From Bacteroidales bacterium (GTDB lineage: Bacteria > Bacteroidota > Bacteroidia > Bacteroidales > UBA932): a stretch of DNA of 64,000 nucleotides. The DNA is taken from contig JAGBTG010000051.1 of assembly GCA_017631435.1 (NCBI GenBank), forward strand, positions 1 through 64,000, given 5' to 3'. The notes below the pieces were generated by a model, which ran no database searches, was not told where the DNA came from, and saw only the letters and a list, made by a program, of their open reading frames with translations. How positions within the stretch are numbered: the stretch's first letter is position 1; each line of letters begins with the position of its first letter. Made by a program: the position numbers and the translations under genes. Shown in pieces: positions 1 through 9,671 of this stretch.

Positions 1-731
1 ACAAGTTTGTTGATGTACTCGCTACCCATAGCAAGACCGAAACCAAGCTCCTGAGAGATGTTTGAACCTGCATCATTGAAAGCGTAAGCCTCAACACCAA
101 TAACTCTTACTCTTGGATAATCCTTAACTGCCTCAATAACATCCTTAAGGGTATCCATAGATTTGTCTGAACAGAAAGCGCCAGTCTGGTTAAGGCCTCT
201 TAGCGGATCAAAATCAAATGAAGCTTTAAGGTCCTCAGCAGCTACGCCCTGAGCTTTTGCAACAGCAAGGAATGAGTTAATGATCTCTACAGATGCACAG
301 CAGCAACCTGTGAAGTTAACCTCAACCTTAGCAAGATCAATACCGTTAAGAAGGGTCTTCATCTCAGCCTCTGAGATAGCCTTTTTGCCATCAATGCAGA
401 AACCTACAGCCTCAACACCTTTCTTAAGTCCGTCAACAGCCTGTGCATTGGCAGCCTCAAAACCGCACTGGCAAGCGCAGTAGTCCTGGCGAACCAACCA
501 GTTGTTGTTGTCTTTAGTACCCCTAACAAAAGGGAAAGCACCAGCCTCACCGCCAAGGTGTTTTACACCCTCAAGGTTCTCGGCACGGTAGTAAGGGCGA
601 ACTGAAAAACCTTCCTCAGTTTTCCAAACGAGTTTTTTCTCGTAATCGGCACCTTTCAAATCTTTGATAATCACCTCTTCCCATTGCTCTGTGGAAACAG
701 GTGGAAACTCAGCAAATAATTTTTCTGCCAT
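1..731 (-). CDS. mutA: Methylmalonyl-CoA mutase small subunit, N-terminal part (cut by window edge)
   Basis: The gene starts at the ATG at 731 and runs off the left edge after 243 codons. It opens MAEKLFAEFPP and carries DLKGADYEKKLVWKTEEGF, the typical start of the non-catalytic beta subunit of the B12-dependent methylmalonyl-CoA mutase heterodimer, which interconverts succinyl-CoA and methylmalonyl-CoA in propionate formation. The N-terminal TIM-barrel region is present, including a Cys-rich stretch (DYCACQCGF). The catalytic, cobalamin-binding partner mutB would be expected beyond the left edge. The cobalamin adenosyltransferase at 10.3 kb could supply its cofactor. No separate promoter is clear in the roughly 60 bp before the next gene. 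Confidence 0.9.
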   Translation of the reverse strand, partial: MAEKLFAEFPPVSTEQWEEVIIKDLKGADYEKKLVWKTEEGFSVRPYYRAENLEGVKHLGGEAGAFPFVRGTKDNNNWLVRQDYCACQCGFEAANAQAVDGLKKGVEAVGFCIDGKKAISEAEMKTLLNGIDLAKVEVNFTGCCCASVEIINSFLAVAKAQGVAAEDLKASFDFDPLRGLNQTGAFCSDKSMDTLKDVIEAVKDYPRVRVIGVEAYAFNDAGSNISQELGFGLAMGSEYINKL

Positions 732-791
732 CTTTTTTGTTTTTATATATGAATGGATAATTTGATTTTCTCTAAAATCGTTCAAAGTTAC

Positions 792-2117
792 TTAATATTT
801 AAGCCATTTCCAAATCTCTTTCCAGCCCGGTTTTTTTCCGTACATAAGTATTCCAACCCTGTATATTCTTCCCGACAGATATGCCATACCCACAAATGTA
901 AGTACAAGCACACCAATGGAAAGGGCAAGCTCCCACGCCGGCACACCATAAGCTATTCTGGCCATCATCACCATTGGGGATGTGAAAGGTATTACAGACC
1001 CCCAGAAAGAGAGGGCACTGTCGGGATACTGGAAAGTATGCAGCATAAGGAAAAGTCCAACTATGAGGGGCATTGTGATTGGGAGGATGAGCTGCTGGGT
1101 GTCGGCCTCATTGTCTACAGCTGCTCCCACTGCGGCAAACATGCTTGAATAAAGTAGGTATCCCAATACAAAGTAGATGATGAAACACCCTATAATCTGC
1201 ACATAGTTCACATCCTTGAGTGCCTGAAGCAAGCTGTCACCGTCATCCTGCATGGCAGAGGTAATCTCGGCAACCGGCACCTCCGAAGATACCGACGACA
1301 TTGTCTGCGCAGCCTCATTGAGCCCCAAAGCCTGGCCAGCAACAGTCACAATCAGCATTGTAAACACAATCCAGATGAGGAACTGGGTAAGGGCCACTGA
1401 TGCAACACCAATGATCTTGCCCATCATAATCTGGAAAGGCTTCACCGACGATACTATCACCTCAATGATTCTGGTGGTCTTCTCCTCTATCACGCTCCTC
1501 ATAACCATGCTGCCAAACATGAAGATAAACATGTAGATAAGGAAGCTGGCAATGTATCCTATCACCATAAATATCTCAACTTTAGACACTTTCTCCTCTC
1601 CGCTCTCATCCAGTGTATAGGTACTCAACTTCACATCAGACTCTATATCTTCCATAATCTCCTCAAGTTGCGGAATGCCGTATCCCTGCAGCTTGTGCTG
1701 CTCTACAGCCTCCTCCACATTGCGTGAAATGCGCCCCTTGATATCCATATTGAGCTGTTTCTTTGAGTATGTTACCACTGAAACATTCTTTGACGAGTCC
1801 ATTGCAGAGATTCCCACAACCGCAAAATAATCAAGATTGTTGAATCCCTCCTTAAGTTCCTCTACAGTTGCCCCTACAATTTGGCAGAACTCCACCTGTG
1901 AATCGCTCTGCATATATGGCATAACCACGCCGCTGTTGTCAACTACCGCTATCTTGCGGGCCTCATCCTCCTCAGAATAGGCGGCAATCAAGCCAGGTAC
2001 AACCATAAGCGCAGCAAACAGTATTGGAGTAAGAAGCGTAGTGAGAATAAACGATTTCTTCTTTACCCTTATTGCAAACTCCCTTGCAATGATTACAGAT
2101 ATCTTGCTTTTTCCCAT
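792..2117 (-). CDS. ABC-2 type exporter permease (NatB/YhaP-like)
   Basis: This 441-residue inner-membrane protein has the NatB/YhaP layout: a cytoplasmic N-terminus (KISVIIAREF), one membrane helix at about residues 20-46, a large outer domain to about residue 180 and five or six helices in the C-terminal half. The segment VIEEKTTRIIEVIVSSVKP is typical of the family. It lies 11 bp after its ATPase partner, so the two should form an exporter. NatAB members export Na+ or other substances, but the substrate cannot be read here. The tail ends YGKKPGWKEIWKWLKY. Confidence 0.85.
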   Translation of the reverse strand: MGKSKISVIIAREFAIRVKKKSFILTTLLTPILFAALMVVPGLIAAYSEEDEARKIAVVDNSGVVMPYMQSDSQVEFCQIVGATVEELKEGFNNLDYFAVVGISAMDSSKNVSVVTYSKKQLNMDIKGRISRNVEEAVEQHKLQGYGIPQLEEIMEDIESDVKLSTYTLDESGEEKVSKVEIFMVIGYIASFLIYMFIFMFGSMVMRSVIEEKTTRIIEVIVSSVKPFQIMMGKIIGVASVALTQFLIWIVFTMLIVTVAGQALGLNEAAQTMSSVSSEVPVAEITSAMQDDGDSLLQALKDVNYVQIIGCFIIYFVLGYLLYSSMFAAVGAAVDNEADTQQLILPITMPLIVGLFLMLHTFQYPDSALSFWGSVIPFTSPMVMMARIAYGVPAWELALSIGVLVLTFVGMAYLSGRIYRVGILMYGKKPGWKEIWKWLKY

Positions 2118-2128
2118 TTTCCTAAGAT

Positions 2129-3037
2129 TTAATTGTTGGTAACCAGTTTGATGAAGATGTCATTCATCCTTGGAATAAGTTCCTGGTATGACACTATATC
2201 ATTCCCTTTAATGAGTTCTCCCAAAATCTGGGCGCTTGTTGCTCCAGGCTTCACATCAAGTACTGCACGTCTGTTCCCCTTGTAGTCTCCGTCAGAGACC
2301 AGTTCTACAGGAGCCAACGCCAGGCTTATAGGCTCAAGTCCCCTATAAATTACCTCAACATGATTATTGCCGTACTGTCTCCTTATATCATCCACCTTTC
2401 CGGTTACCACCAGGTTGGACTTGTTGATAAGGGCAATGCTGTCGCAAAGTTCCTCAACGCTCTCCATGTTGTGGGTAGAGAGGATGATTGTTGTACCTGC
2501 CTCCTTCAGAGCCAGAATCTCCTTCCTTATAAGGTTCACATTCACCGGATCAAATCCGCTGAAAGGCTCATCAAGGATAAGCAGTTTGGGCTTGTGCATA
2601 ACAGTAGTGATGAACTGTATCTTCTGGGCCATACCCTTAGAGAATTCCTCAACTTTCTTGTCCCACCACCCCTGGATACCGAACTTCACAAACCACTCCT
2701 TAAGCTCTTTGGTAGCCTGCGCTGTGGTCATACCTTTCAGTTTTGCCAGATAGATGGCCTGTTCCCCCACTTTCATTTTCTTGTAGAGTCCCCTCTCCTC
2801 CGGAAGGTATCCAATCTGCTCCACATCGGAAAGTTTCACAGGACGGCCGTCGAAAAGGAGTTCGCCGCTGTCGGGAAGGGAGATCTGGTTGATGATTCTT
2901 ATAAGTGTTGTCTTTCCGGCACCGTTGGGTCCCAGAAGACCGAATATTTCCCCTTTGGGAATGCTCAGGCTCACAGAGTTGAGAGCCGTATAATTACCGA
3001 ATTTCTTGGTAATGTCCTTGCAGGTTATGATTTCCAT
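2129..3037 (-). CDS. ABC exporter ATP-binding protein (NatA-like)
   Basis: This 302-residue ATPase partners the permease just downstream. It shows Walker A (GPNGAGKTT), a signature variant (FSKGMAQKIQ), Walker B (LLILDEPFSGFD) and the switch His (STHN). A C-terminal extension of about 90 residues is usual for NatA/YhaQ proteins. I chose the ATG at 3037 (MEIITCKDITKKFG) because family members start there. A GTG at 3058 overlaps the stop of the upstream gene (GTGA) and would add seven residues, so coupled translation from it is possible. Confidence 0.87.
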   Translation of the reverse strand: MEIITCKDITKKFGNYTALNSVSLSIPKGEIFGLLGPNGAGKTTLIRIINQISLPDSGELLFDGRPVKLSDVEQIGYLPEERGLYKKMKVGEQAIYLAKLKGMTTAQATKELKEWFVKFGIQGWWDKKVEEFSKGMAQKIQFITTVMHKPKLLILDEPFSGFDPVNVNLIRKEILALKEAGTTIILSTHNMESVEELCDSIALINKSNLVVTGKVDDIRRQYGNNHVEVIYRGLEPISLALAPVELVSDGDYKGNRRAVLDVKPGATSAQILGELIKGNDIVSYQELIPRMNDIFIKLVTNN

Positions 3038-3054
3038 CTCAAATGTGTTTATCC

Positions 3055-4095
3055 TCACAAATGTAGTAAATATTCCTTTAGTTTATCCGCATTTTGGGCG
3101 CTTATCACCCGCTCTTTTACAAGGGCTTCCAGCAATTGCAAATCAGAGCTGAAATTTTCTTTTCCCTTGAGCCTCAGATAGGTCTCCACTCCCCTTGCAG
3201 CATACGGCCCTATATAGGGGTGCCGCACCATTTCCTCCTTGCTGGCCCCGAGCAGTGAAAAACCCTTCACATCTTCCTCCAGCACCACCACATTCCCTGC
3301 AATCCGGTCAAATCTCTCTTGTGTAAAACCCTCAATCTCCAGCAACTGTCTGGCATCAACAAACGATCCTCCAAGCCTTTCCCTGTACTGCAGGATCTTG
3401 CGGGCATAATACCCTCCAATACCATAAAGCTGCACCAGGGCGGCACTGTCGGCGGTGTTGAGGTTGCATACATACCTGTTCCGCTCAACCTTTTTGCCGT
3501 ATTCTGCATTTGACATTCTTCCCGACAGGGTATTTGTGCTATCGGTGGGAGTATCTCCGCTGCCGACAGGGGAGCCTCCGCTGCCGGTGGGCACATTCTG
3601 AGCACCTTTTGTGCCCGAAGGAGTATTCCTCCCCCTGTTGGGAGAAACACCCTTATCGGGAAGAGCATCTCCTCTATGCGGGAGGGTAATATACTCCTCT
3701 ACAGCCACATAGAGGGCACTGTCCACCACATACATTTTGGCAAAATCCTCCTTGTAGCGGAACTTCCCCCCTTTGGTGCGGTACTTTATGATACTAGCCG
3801 CCTGGCGCTCAGATAACCCCAGCAGCTGGAGGGAATCCTCAGTGATGGTATTGGGATTGAAAGGGAATGTTTTACTCCCGACAGCGACTGATGACCCTGC
3901 CCCGGAAATCCCGGAAGCCCCTCCTGCGCCACCATCACTCTCTGCCACCGGCACCCTCTCCGCCACCTGCCGCATCCGCACCTTCTGCACCACAAATGTA
4001 ACCACCTGAAACAAGAACAGCAGCGCAATGAGGACAATTACCCCCAATGCTCTGCTGTTTGATATTTTAACGGAATCCCTCTCCCCGTTACTCAT
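3055..4095 (-). CDS. Membrane-anchored helix-hairpin-helix DNA-binding protein (ComEA-like)
   Basis: The protein has 346 residues. One membrane helix lies near residues 17-37, followed by a Gly/Ser/Ala linker and three helix-hairpin-helix units. The clearest reads LNTADSAALVQLYGIGGYYA near residue 225; the others lie near residues 75-130 and 295-340. A low-complexity Pro/Thr/Ser/Gly insert separates the first two. HHH units bind duplex DNA without sequence specificity, and ComEA proteins use them to pull DNA through the envelope during natural transformation. Start chosen at 4095, where ATGAGTAA overlaps the rsmI stop. A role in DNA uptake is inferred from architecture only. Confidence 0.75.
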   Translation of the reverse strand: MSNGERDSVKISNSRALGVIVLIALLFLFQVVTFVVQKVRMRQVAERVPVAESDGGAGGASGISGAGSSVAVGSKTFPFNPNTITEDSLQLLGLSERQAASIIKYRTKGGKFRYKEDFAKMYVVDSALYVAVEEYITLPHRGDALPDKGVSPNRGRNTPSGTKGAQNVPTGSGGSPVGSGDTPTDSTNTLSGRMSNAEYGKKVERNRYVCNLNTADSAALVQLYGIGGYYARKILQYRERLGGSFVDARQLLEIEGFTQERFDRIAGNVVVLEEDVKGFSLLGASKEEMVRHPYIGPYAARGVETYLRLKGKENFSSDLQLLEALVKERVISAQNADKLKEYLLHL

Positions 4096-4789
4096 CCTGT
4101 GATTGCTCTCCTGCCTCATATCCCGCTCCACTTACAATCATAACTATTTCACCTTTAGGCTCATGTGCACTGTACCACTTATGCAGCTCCTCAACAGTAC
4201 CCCTGCGGCACTCCTCATGCATCTTGCTTATCTCCCTGCAGACCGCAGCCATACGGCCAGGGCCAAAGAACTCAACCATCTGTCCCAAAGTCTTCACAAG
4301 ACGGTATGGAGACTCATAAATTATCATGGTCCTCTCCTCAAGGGCCAGTTGCTTGAATTTGGTCTGACGCCCCTTCTTTACAGGAAGGAAACCCTCAAAA
4401 CAGAACCTGTCACAAGGGAAACCGGAATTGACCAACGCCGGTACAAAAGCGGTTGCGCCGGGCAAGGTCTCCACCTCAACCCCAGCCTCAACACAGGTCC
4501 TCACAAGAAGAAAACCCGGATCGGATATGCCGGGCGTGCCCGCGTCACTTATCAGCGCCACATTCATACCTGCAAGTATCTTCTCGCATACTCCTGCAGA
4601 TGTCTTGTGCTCATTGAACTTGTGATGGCTCTCCATATGTGTGGAGATCTCATACTTCTTGAGCAACACAGAACTGGTTCTGGTATCCTCAGCCAGAATC
4701 AGATCAACCTCCTTCAACACCCTCAACGCCCTTAGGGTAATATCCTCCATATTCCCTATAGGGGTTGGTACCAAATACAATTTTGCCAT
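4088..4789 (-). CDS. rsmI: 16S rRNA 2'-O-ribose C1402 methyltransferase RsmI
   Basis: This 233-residue tetrapyrrole-methylase-fold enzyme methylates the ribose of C1402 in the 16S rRNA decoding centre, using SAM. The motifs run in family order: LVPTPIGNMEDITLRAL at the N-terminus, AEDTRTSSVLLKKY, DAGTPGISDPG (SAM binding), LPGATAFVPAL and the C-terminal GEIVMIVSG. Length is close to the usual. The gene overlaps the HHH-protein gene by 8 bp, which suggests translational coupling. Confidence 0.95.
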   Translation of the reverse strand: MAKLYLVPTPIGNMEDITLRALRVLKEVDLILAEDTRTSSVLLKKYEISTHMESHHKFNEHKTSAGVCEKILAGMNVALISDAGTPGISDPGFLLVRTCVEAGVEVETLPGATAFVPALVNSGFPCDRFCFEGFLPVKKGRQTKFKQLALEERTMIIYESPYRLVKTLGQMVEFFGPGRMAAVCREISKMHEECRRGTVEELHKWYSAHEPKGEIVMIVSGAGYEAGEQSQDE

Positions 4790-4801
4790 ATCAATTTAAT
4801 G

Positions 4802-6199
4802 TCAATAAATCAAAATATCAATTTCATCCTCATATGATTTTGTCATCTCTACACTGCAATCCCCCATCTTCCACAAAAAGCCCTTGCCATCCGGATGCTG
4901 TTCCCTTTTTCCACCGGCAAAGTTATCCAATATCCCGCAAAGTTGGTTCTTTTTATTCTTCTTTGTAGTTTTACCATGCCACCACCAATTGCAGAATACA
5001 GACTTCACTTTTCCGGTAGCTCTTTCAACCCTATAGGAAACAGTCAACAGACAATCCTTGTCCGGTTCCACATACCACTCCCGAATATAATACTTCTCTC
5101 TATCACTATGATCCTCGGGATGCAGCATAATCCTGGATGCAGGAATTCTTATATCATCTGTAACCCAACCGAGACTCCCATTAAATTCATCCACTTTACT
5201 CAAATCCAAATCCCCCCAATTGTCCATCAGGAATTTCAACTGCCGGGCAATATTGTCTGTCCCCGCAATTTTTGGCTTCGGATCCAAATTGGTAACCAGC
5301 CTGATTATCTTCACTGTATCCCCCTCAATATCCATCAGGCCATAATTGTTCTCGCCATACACACACCCAAGGACCAATCCTTTCCCATCCTTGCCAAATG
5401 TATTTCCTTCCATCATACATCTCCCGTCAAAAGACATCACATGTTTCAGACCGCCATCCACCAGTTCTCCCAAATACGCCCCCCTCTTCAGATTCACCAC
5501 ATAAAACAGTCTGCCATCATACTCAAATCCACCAACAAAAGTGGTATCTCCCTTCAACAAGTAAGCCAACTCCACTTCATGCTCAAACTCCACACACCTC
5601 TCCAAAACAGGGAATTCACCTTTATAATCCACCTCTATCAGAGTTTCCGTCTCCCTCACTTTCCCATACTTGAATTCATCCGGACACTGCGGAATATCAG
5701 TTCTGGGATCAATCTTCTCAAGTCCAAACACTGTAGCCACATAAAAACTGTCACCCAGCCTGTCCACATCAACCAACGGCAACTGCAAACGGTAAAAATA
5801 TTCCCTCCCGTCATTCTTGTCAATAAACCACACATATTCCCCCCACTCCCCCTGATCAATCCACGCAACTTTCCACTGCGCATCCTCATAAAGATTCCTC
5901 AAGCCTTTATCCGGGCCCAACTTATAAAAAGAAAAGCAAGTACTATCCCCTTGAAATTCAGCCGTCACTCCCCTATAAAAGCCTGTTCTGGAATATCTCT
6001 CATTATAGTGGAACTCCACTTGATACCTCCCGTCAAATTTATCCACCCCCTTAAGACGTATAATAGACAAAGGACTCATCCGCCCCCTCAAATCCAGATG
6101 CACTGTATCCCTCACAACCTTGAAACCATACAAATCCACCCCCAGCAACATAAAAAACGCCACCATAAGGAAGAGTGTTTTTATCCCGACAATTTTCAT
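4802..6199 (-). CDS. Secreted protein of unknown function
   Basis: I do not recognise this family. The likely start is the ATG at 6199 (MKIVGIKTLFLMV), giving 465 residues with a signal peptide over about the first 25. A longer reading to 6268 only adds an unlikely preamble. The mature part is rich in Trp, Tyr, Asp and Gly, with short alternating hydrophobic runs that suggest a beta-rich or propeller-like fold (for example WIDQGEWGEYVWFIDKNDG). No lipobox Cys and no catalytic motif are visible. It lies 12 bp before rsmI and after folE, so it could be cotranscribed with rsmI. Confidence 0.65.
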   Translation of the reverse strand: MKIVGIKTLFLMVAFFMLLGVDLYGFKVVRDTVHLDLRGRMSPLSIIRLKGVDKFDGRYQVEFHYNERYSRTGFYRGVTAEFQGDSTCFSFYKLGPDKGLRNLYEDAQWKVAWIDQGEWGEYVWFIDKNDGREYFYRLQLPLVDVDRLGDSFYVATVFGLEKIDPRTDIPQCPDEFKYGKVRETETLIEVDYKGEFPVLERCVEFEHEVELAYLLKGDTTFVGGFEYDGRLFYVVNLKRGAYLGELVDGGLKHVMSFDGRCMMEGNTFGKDGKGLVLGCVYGENNYGLMDIEGDTVKIIRLVTNLDPKPKIAGTDNIARQLKFLMDNWGDLDLSKVDEFNGSLGWVTDDIRIPASRIMLHPEDHSDREKYYIREWYVEPDKDCLLTVSYRVERATGKVKSVFCNWWWHGKTTKKNKKNQLCGILDNFAGGKREQHPDGKGFLWKMGDCSVEMTKSYEDEIDILIY

Positions 6200-6286
6200 G
6201 ACAATCCATTTTTCCAAATATACCCATTTATCCACAACAAAAAAAGGGCCACCAGCCGGCAGCCCCAAAATATCTTTGTATAAATC

Positions 6287-6886
6287 TTAGTGCAAGCTTA
6301 CACCTATCAGCCTCATGAACTCCTCGCGGGTTCTCAGATCCTTGAGGAATGCACCGGTAAAAGCAGAAGTGGTGGTAACCGAGTTCTGTTTCTGCACACC
6401 CCTCATCTGCATGCACATATGGGCAGCCTCAATGACTACGGCCACTCCCAACGGGTTCAAGGTCTCCTGAATGCAGTCCCTTATCTGGATGGTAAGCCTC
6501 TCCTGCACCTGAAGGCGGCGGGCAAAAGCATCCACCACACGCGGAATCTTGCTCAGACCGGTAATGGTGCCGTTAGGAATATATGCCACATGCGCCTTGC
6601 CATAGAACGGCAGCATATGATGCTCGCAAAGCGAGTATATCTCAATATCCTTCACAAGCACTATCTGATGATAATCCTCCTTGAACAACGCAGACTTGAG
6701 GATCTCCACCGGATCCGCACCATATCCCTGGTTAAGGAACTGCATAGCCTTGGCCACACGCTCCGGAGTCTTCAAAAGCCCCTCGCGCTGCGGATCCTCA
6801 CCCAACAGTTTCAATATCTCATAATAGTGTTCCGCAAGCTTCTGCGTAGTTTCCGGATCATATTGTTCTATCTTGGTATAAGCCAT
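6287..6886 (-). CDS. folE: GTP cyclohydrolase I
   Basis: This 199-residue enzyme converts GTP to dihydroneopterin triphosphate, the first step of folate and pterin synthesis. It has the zinc-site sequence [19 protein letters not shown], the active-site segment [20 protein letters not shown], and the second zinc region [13 protein letters not shown]. Start chosen at 6886 ([13 protein letters not shown]); an upstream in-frame ATG at 6931 would add 15 atypical residues and lies next to a terminator hairpin. Confidence 0.95.
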   Translation of the reverse strand: MAYTKIEQYDPETTQKLAEHYYEILKLLGEDPQREGLLKTPERVAKAMQFLNQGYGADPVEILKSALFKEDYHQIVLVKDIEIYSLCEHHMLPFYGKAHVAYIPNGTITGLSKIPRVVDAFARRLQVQERLTIQIRDCIQETLNPLGVAVVIEAAHMCMQMRGVQKQNSVTTTSAFTGAFLKDLRTREEFMRLIGVSLH

Positions 6887-6934
6887 AATCTTCTGTTTTC
6901 TATCGGGATGCAAAGGTATAAAAATATCCACACA

Positions 6935-6962
6935 AAAAAGAGCAACCTCAGTTGCTCTTTTT
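6935..6962. terminator. Hairpin terminator after the 42-codon ORF
   Basis: A perfect 12-bp stem (AAAAAGAGCAAC / GTTGCTCTTTTT) with a 4-nt loop. On the minus strand it starts at the stop codon of the small ORF at 6962-7090 and ends in a T-run. It should also insulate folE from upstream transcription. Confidence 0.85.
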
Positions 6963-7090
6963 CATTTATGTTTCTGGCACCACTCCAAGAAAAAGTCATA
7001 TGCATCCTTTGGAGGAACTGGATCTGCAGCAACCGCTTGACAGCCACTCCAAAGCGGCTGCCATATAAATGATTGATTCAGATTGGACAT
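6962..7090 (-). CDS. Small ORF of 42 codons between two terminators, function unknown
   Basis: ATG at 7090, TGA at 6964-6962. The product begins MSNLNQSFIWQPLW and ends DAYDFFLEWCQKHK. Its stop is followed at once by a perfect terminator stem, as at a true gene end. Its start lies 8 bp after the terminator of the surface lipoprotein gene, leaving almost no room for a separate promoter or leader. Translation would depend on read-through or on a promoter inside the hairpin region. It could also be the remnant of a longer gene. No similarity to the three small peptides near the lipoprotein genes. Confidence 0.35.
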   Translation of the reverse strand: MSNLNQSFIWQPLWSGCQAVAADPVPPKDAYDFFLEWCQKHK

Positions 7091-7098
7091 AAATGGAA

Positions 7099-7118
7099 AA
7101 AGCCCGGAACCGGGCTTT
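7099..7118 (-). terminator. Terminator of surface lipoprotein gene A
   Basis: Stem AAAGCCCGG / CCGGGCTTT with a 2-nt loop, followed on the minus strand by a T-rich tail, about 50 bp after the stop of the lipoprotein gene. Confidence 0.85.
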
Positions 7119-7168
7119 ATTCCAAGACAAGAGTGTCTCTTAATGAATTTTCATCCGGCACTCTCCAA

Positions 7169-9649
7169 TTATTTGAGGTTATTTTTTATCTGGGCCTTGA
7201 TGATATATGCATAATATGACCAGTTAGATGACCCCTTGAGCTTTCTGACATTCTCATCAGAGCCATCCTCCAACGCTATCCAACGCATCTGCACATCCGG
7301 ATCATTCAATAAAGTCCACTTAAAGGCACCTCCACCATCAGAAATATAATCTTCTTCAATCAATGTTGGGAAGGTACCGGAATGCGCCAAAGTCATTCCA
7401 TAGAGTCTCGAACAATAATAGAAAGCGCCCTTACAGATTGTTTCAACTTCCCGAGGGATCCAGATAGTCTCCATCTGTACACCCGAGAACATATAGTCAG
7501 AAATGGTCTTGACATTTCCCTGAAGGGTTACTGTTACTTTAGGGTCATCATCGCCATAAAACGAAGTTGAGAAAATACCTTCATCCCATTGATCACGTGC
7601 TGCTGCATAAGATTCCGATGCAACCAGTTCACGGTTGACATAAATATTAGTCAACGGTGACTGAAAGAAAGGACCACGCTCATCCGTTCCTGGCTGGAAT
7701 CCGATAGTAAGAGGTTCACTACTTGCCTCAAATCGTACAGACGCAAGGGTTTTACAATTATAGAAAGCATTATCCTTGATCTCTCTAACTGTTGCAGGAA
7801 TTTTCAGCGAGGTGATTCCCGAATTATAGAACATATACGGCAACAAGGTATGAACCTGCCCGCCAAGAGTCACTCCGTCTCCAAGAGATTTACCCGCGAA
7901 AGGAAGGAAATCTTCATCAAAATCATCGCCTGTCATTGCATATTCGAGCTGACGATTAAGGTTTACTGTTTGAAGCGGACAGTCAACGAACAGACCCTCA
8001 TCCACACCATCAGTATTCCATCCTATGGTTAATGCATCCCTTGTCGGGCTTGGTCCGAATGTAAGGTTTGTCAGAGCTTTACATCCATTGAAAACATCAT
8101 CACCAATAGTAGTCACTGTTCCTGGAATGGTAAGTGAACTGAACTTAAGACCACTGAACATATAGTCATGGATCGTTCTGACCTGACCTCCAATGGTTAC
8201 TGAAACGGAAGGTGCTGGATATCTATTGTAAAATAATGCATCATCTGCCTCATCTGCTGTAAAGGATTCCCCTTCCGAGTCAACATAAACGAGTTCCCTA
8301 TTGAGGTTAATGGATGTAAAGCTCGCATTCTCGAATGGACCATATTCTTCAAAATCCCTTTGAGTGCACACAATGGAAAGTGGCGTTTGGGTGGGACTTG
8401 GAAGAAATTCAACAGATTTCAACAATCCGCAAGTACTGAACGCTTGTTTTTTAATTGTATTGACACTACCGGGAATAGTGAGTGACGGAAGTTGTGTTTC
8501 TCCAAATGCCTGCTCTTCAATAGTTTCAAGGCCATCAGGCAGTACAATTGTACGAACAGCTGTTTTATTGAATGCCTTTGCCTTAATAGTTTTCACAGGG
8601 CGGTCGAATTCAATGACATACTTACCTACTGATGAATCATATCTGTGGTCTATGATGGTTGCATCAAAAGGATTGGCCTGTCCGTTGCCGAATGTTATCG
8701 TGCCTATCGGAGCATCTGCAACCTTAGTATACCATATCTTATTCGATGCCGGAGTATTGGAAACAAACTCAAGAGCAGCCATCGGCTGGACGTTGTTTCT
8801 GGTGATATTCACAGCTTTTGTCGTTTGTTTCGTATATAAATTGCCATTCATGTCTGTCACGACGATTTTGATACCATCTTCAAAGTTTACTGGTGGCAGC
8901 GCGAACCAGAATTCGGTAGGATTGTCCTTATCAGCACCAAGTGCAACTCCTTTACCACCATTACTGCAGTCCAAGGTAACATATGAAGAAGCTTTATCCG
9001 ACATGGTTGGCATAGGAATGTTATTCCCGTCTGTTACGATGGTCGCTTCACCCGCAATCTTATCCACACCGTCAACAGCAGACAGAGTAATGCTCTTGAC
9101 AGTTGCCTTACCATAAAGCTTGATTACGAGATAACCGCACGCATTACGAAAATACAGTTTATCATCCTGGCTGTCAGCACCGGTTGCTATCATGAGGTTA
9201 GCACCTCTACCAAAAGAATTCTGTGCATAAGTCTGAACATCCGGATAGGTGACATGAATCTTGTCAACGTCGCCTTGAGTCTCAACAGTTATATTGGGAT
9301 TGTAAGGATAAATACCTCTTGAGCAATTATGCGCACCTCCCGGTTTGCCGTCCTCTTGAAGGTTAAACTGAACCTTTGAAGCAGCAAGTTCGCCTTCATA
9401 GACATAACGTGCATTTTGCTGGTTTCCGTAAAAGAAAGAGACAGCATCGCCGGGCTCCCACATCACAGTCTTATCAGCAGCAACGTATGTACGGGTTTCC
9501 GGATTCTGATCGTCGGCTATAGAGGCATAAATAACCTCTGGAAGATTGCCGTCTGACATGCCACCCAGATTGGGCTGTTCAATCAATTCACCCTTCCCGC
9601 AACTGCAGAAAAGTACAATTGAAAATAATAGATAAATAAGTTTTTTCAT
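7169..9649 (-). CDS. Surface lipoprotein A: fimbrillin-like N-terminal domain plus BspA-type leucine-rich repeats
   Basis: An 826-residue lipoprotein. The signal peptide MKKLIYLLFSIVLFCSC ends in a lipobox with Cys17 as the likely lipid anchor. Residues about 30-305 resemble the fimbrillin/Mfa-like family (ETRTYVAADKTVMWEPGDAV, later YPYNP and NSFGRGANLMIATG). Residues about 340-775 carry BspA-type LRR_5 units such as TSLKIPATVREIKDNAFYNC. No type IX secretion tail is evident, so outer-membrane lipid anchoring is likely. Start set at 9649 because it gives the signal peptide; an ATG at 9703 lies inside the small peptide gene in another frame. The small gene ends 22 bp upstream. Role in adhesion is inferred from the family. 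Confidence 0.85.
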   Translation of the reverse strand: MKKLIYLLFSIVLFCSCGKGELIEQPNLGGMSDGNLPEVIYASIADDQNPETRTYVAADKTVMWEPGDAVSFFYGNQQNARYVYEGELAASKVQFNLQEDGKPGGAHNCSRGIYPYNPNITVETQGDVDKIHVTYPDVQTYAQNSFGRGANLMIATGADSQDDKLYFRNACGYLVIKLYGKATVKSITLSAVDGVDKIAGEATIVTDGNNIPMPTMSDKASSYVTLDCSNGGKGVALGADKDNPTEFWFALPPVNFEDGIKIVVTDMNGNLYTKQTTKAVNITRNNVQPMAALEFVSNTPASNKIWYTKVADAPIGTITFGNGQANPFDATIIDHRYDSSVGKYVIEFDRPVKTIKAKAFNKTAVRTIVLPDGLETIEEQAFGETQLPSLTIPGSVNTIKKQAFSTCGLLKSVEFLPSPTQTPLSIVCTQRDFEEYGPFENASFTSINLNRELVYVDSEGESFTADEADDALFYNRYPAPSVSVTIGGQVRTIHDYMFSGLKFSSLTIPGTVTTIGDDVFNGCKALTNLTFGPSPTRDALTIGWNTDGVDEGLFVDCPLQTVNLNRQLEYAMTGDDFDEDFLPFAGKSLGDGVTLGGQVHTLLPYMFYNSGITSLKIPATVREIKDNAFYNCKTLASVRFEASSEPLTIGFQPGTDERGPFFQSPLTNIYVNRELVASESYAAARDQWDEGIFSTSFYGDDDPKVTVTLQGNVKTISDYMFSGVQMETIWIPREVETICKGAFYYCSRLYGMTLAHSGTFPTLIEEDYISDGGGAFKWTLLNDPDVQMRWIALEDGSDENVRKLKGSSNWSYYAYIIKAQIKNNLK

Positions 9650-9671
9650 ATTACTTTCTGCTAATTCCGGT

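Noticed and set aside
792..1536. Plus-strand ORFs at 753-1148 and 1252-1536
   Set aside because: Both are shadows of the ABC permease gene on the minus strand.
4895..6283. 462-codon plus-strand ORF opposite the secreted protein gene
   Set aside because: Rich in His, Pro, Ile and Thr without any motif or signal; the minus strand gives a signal peptide and normal composition. It is a shadow frame.
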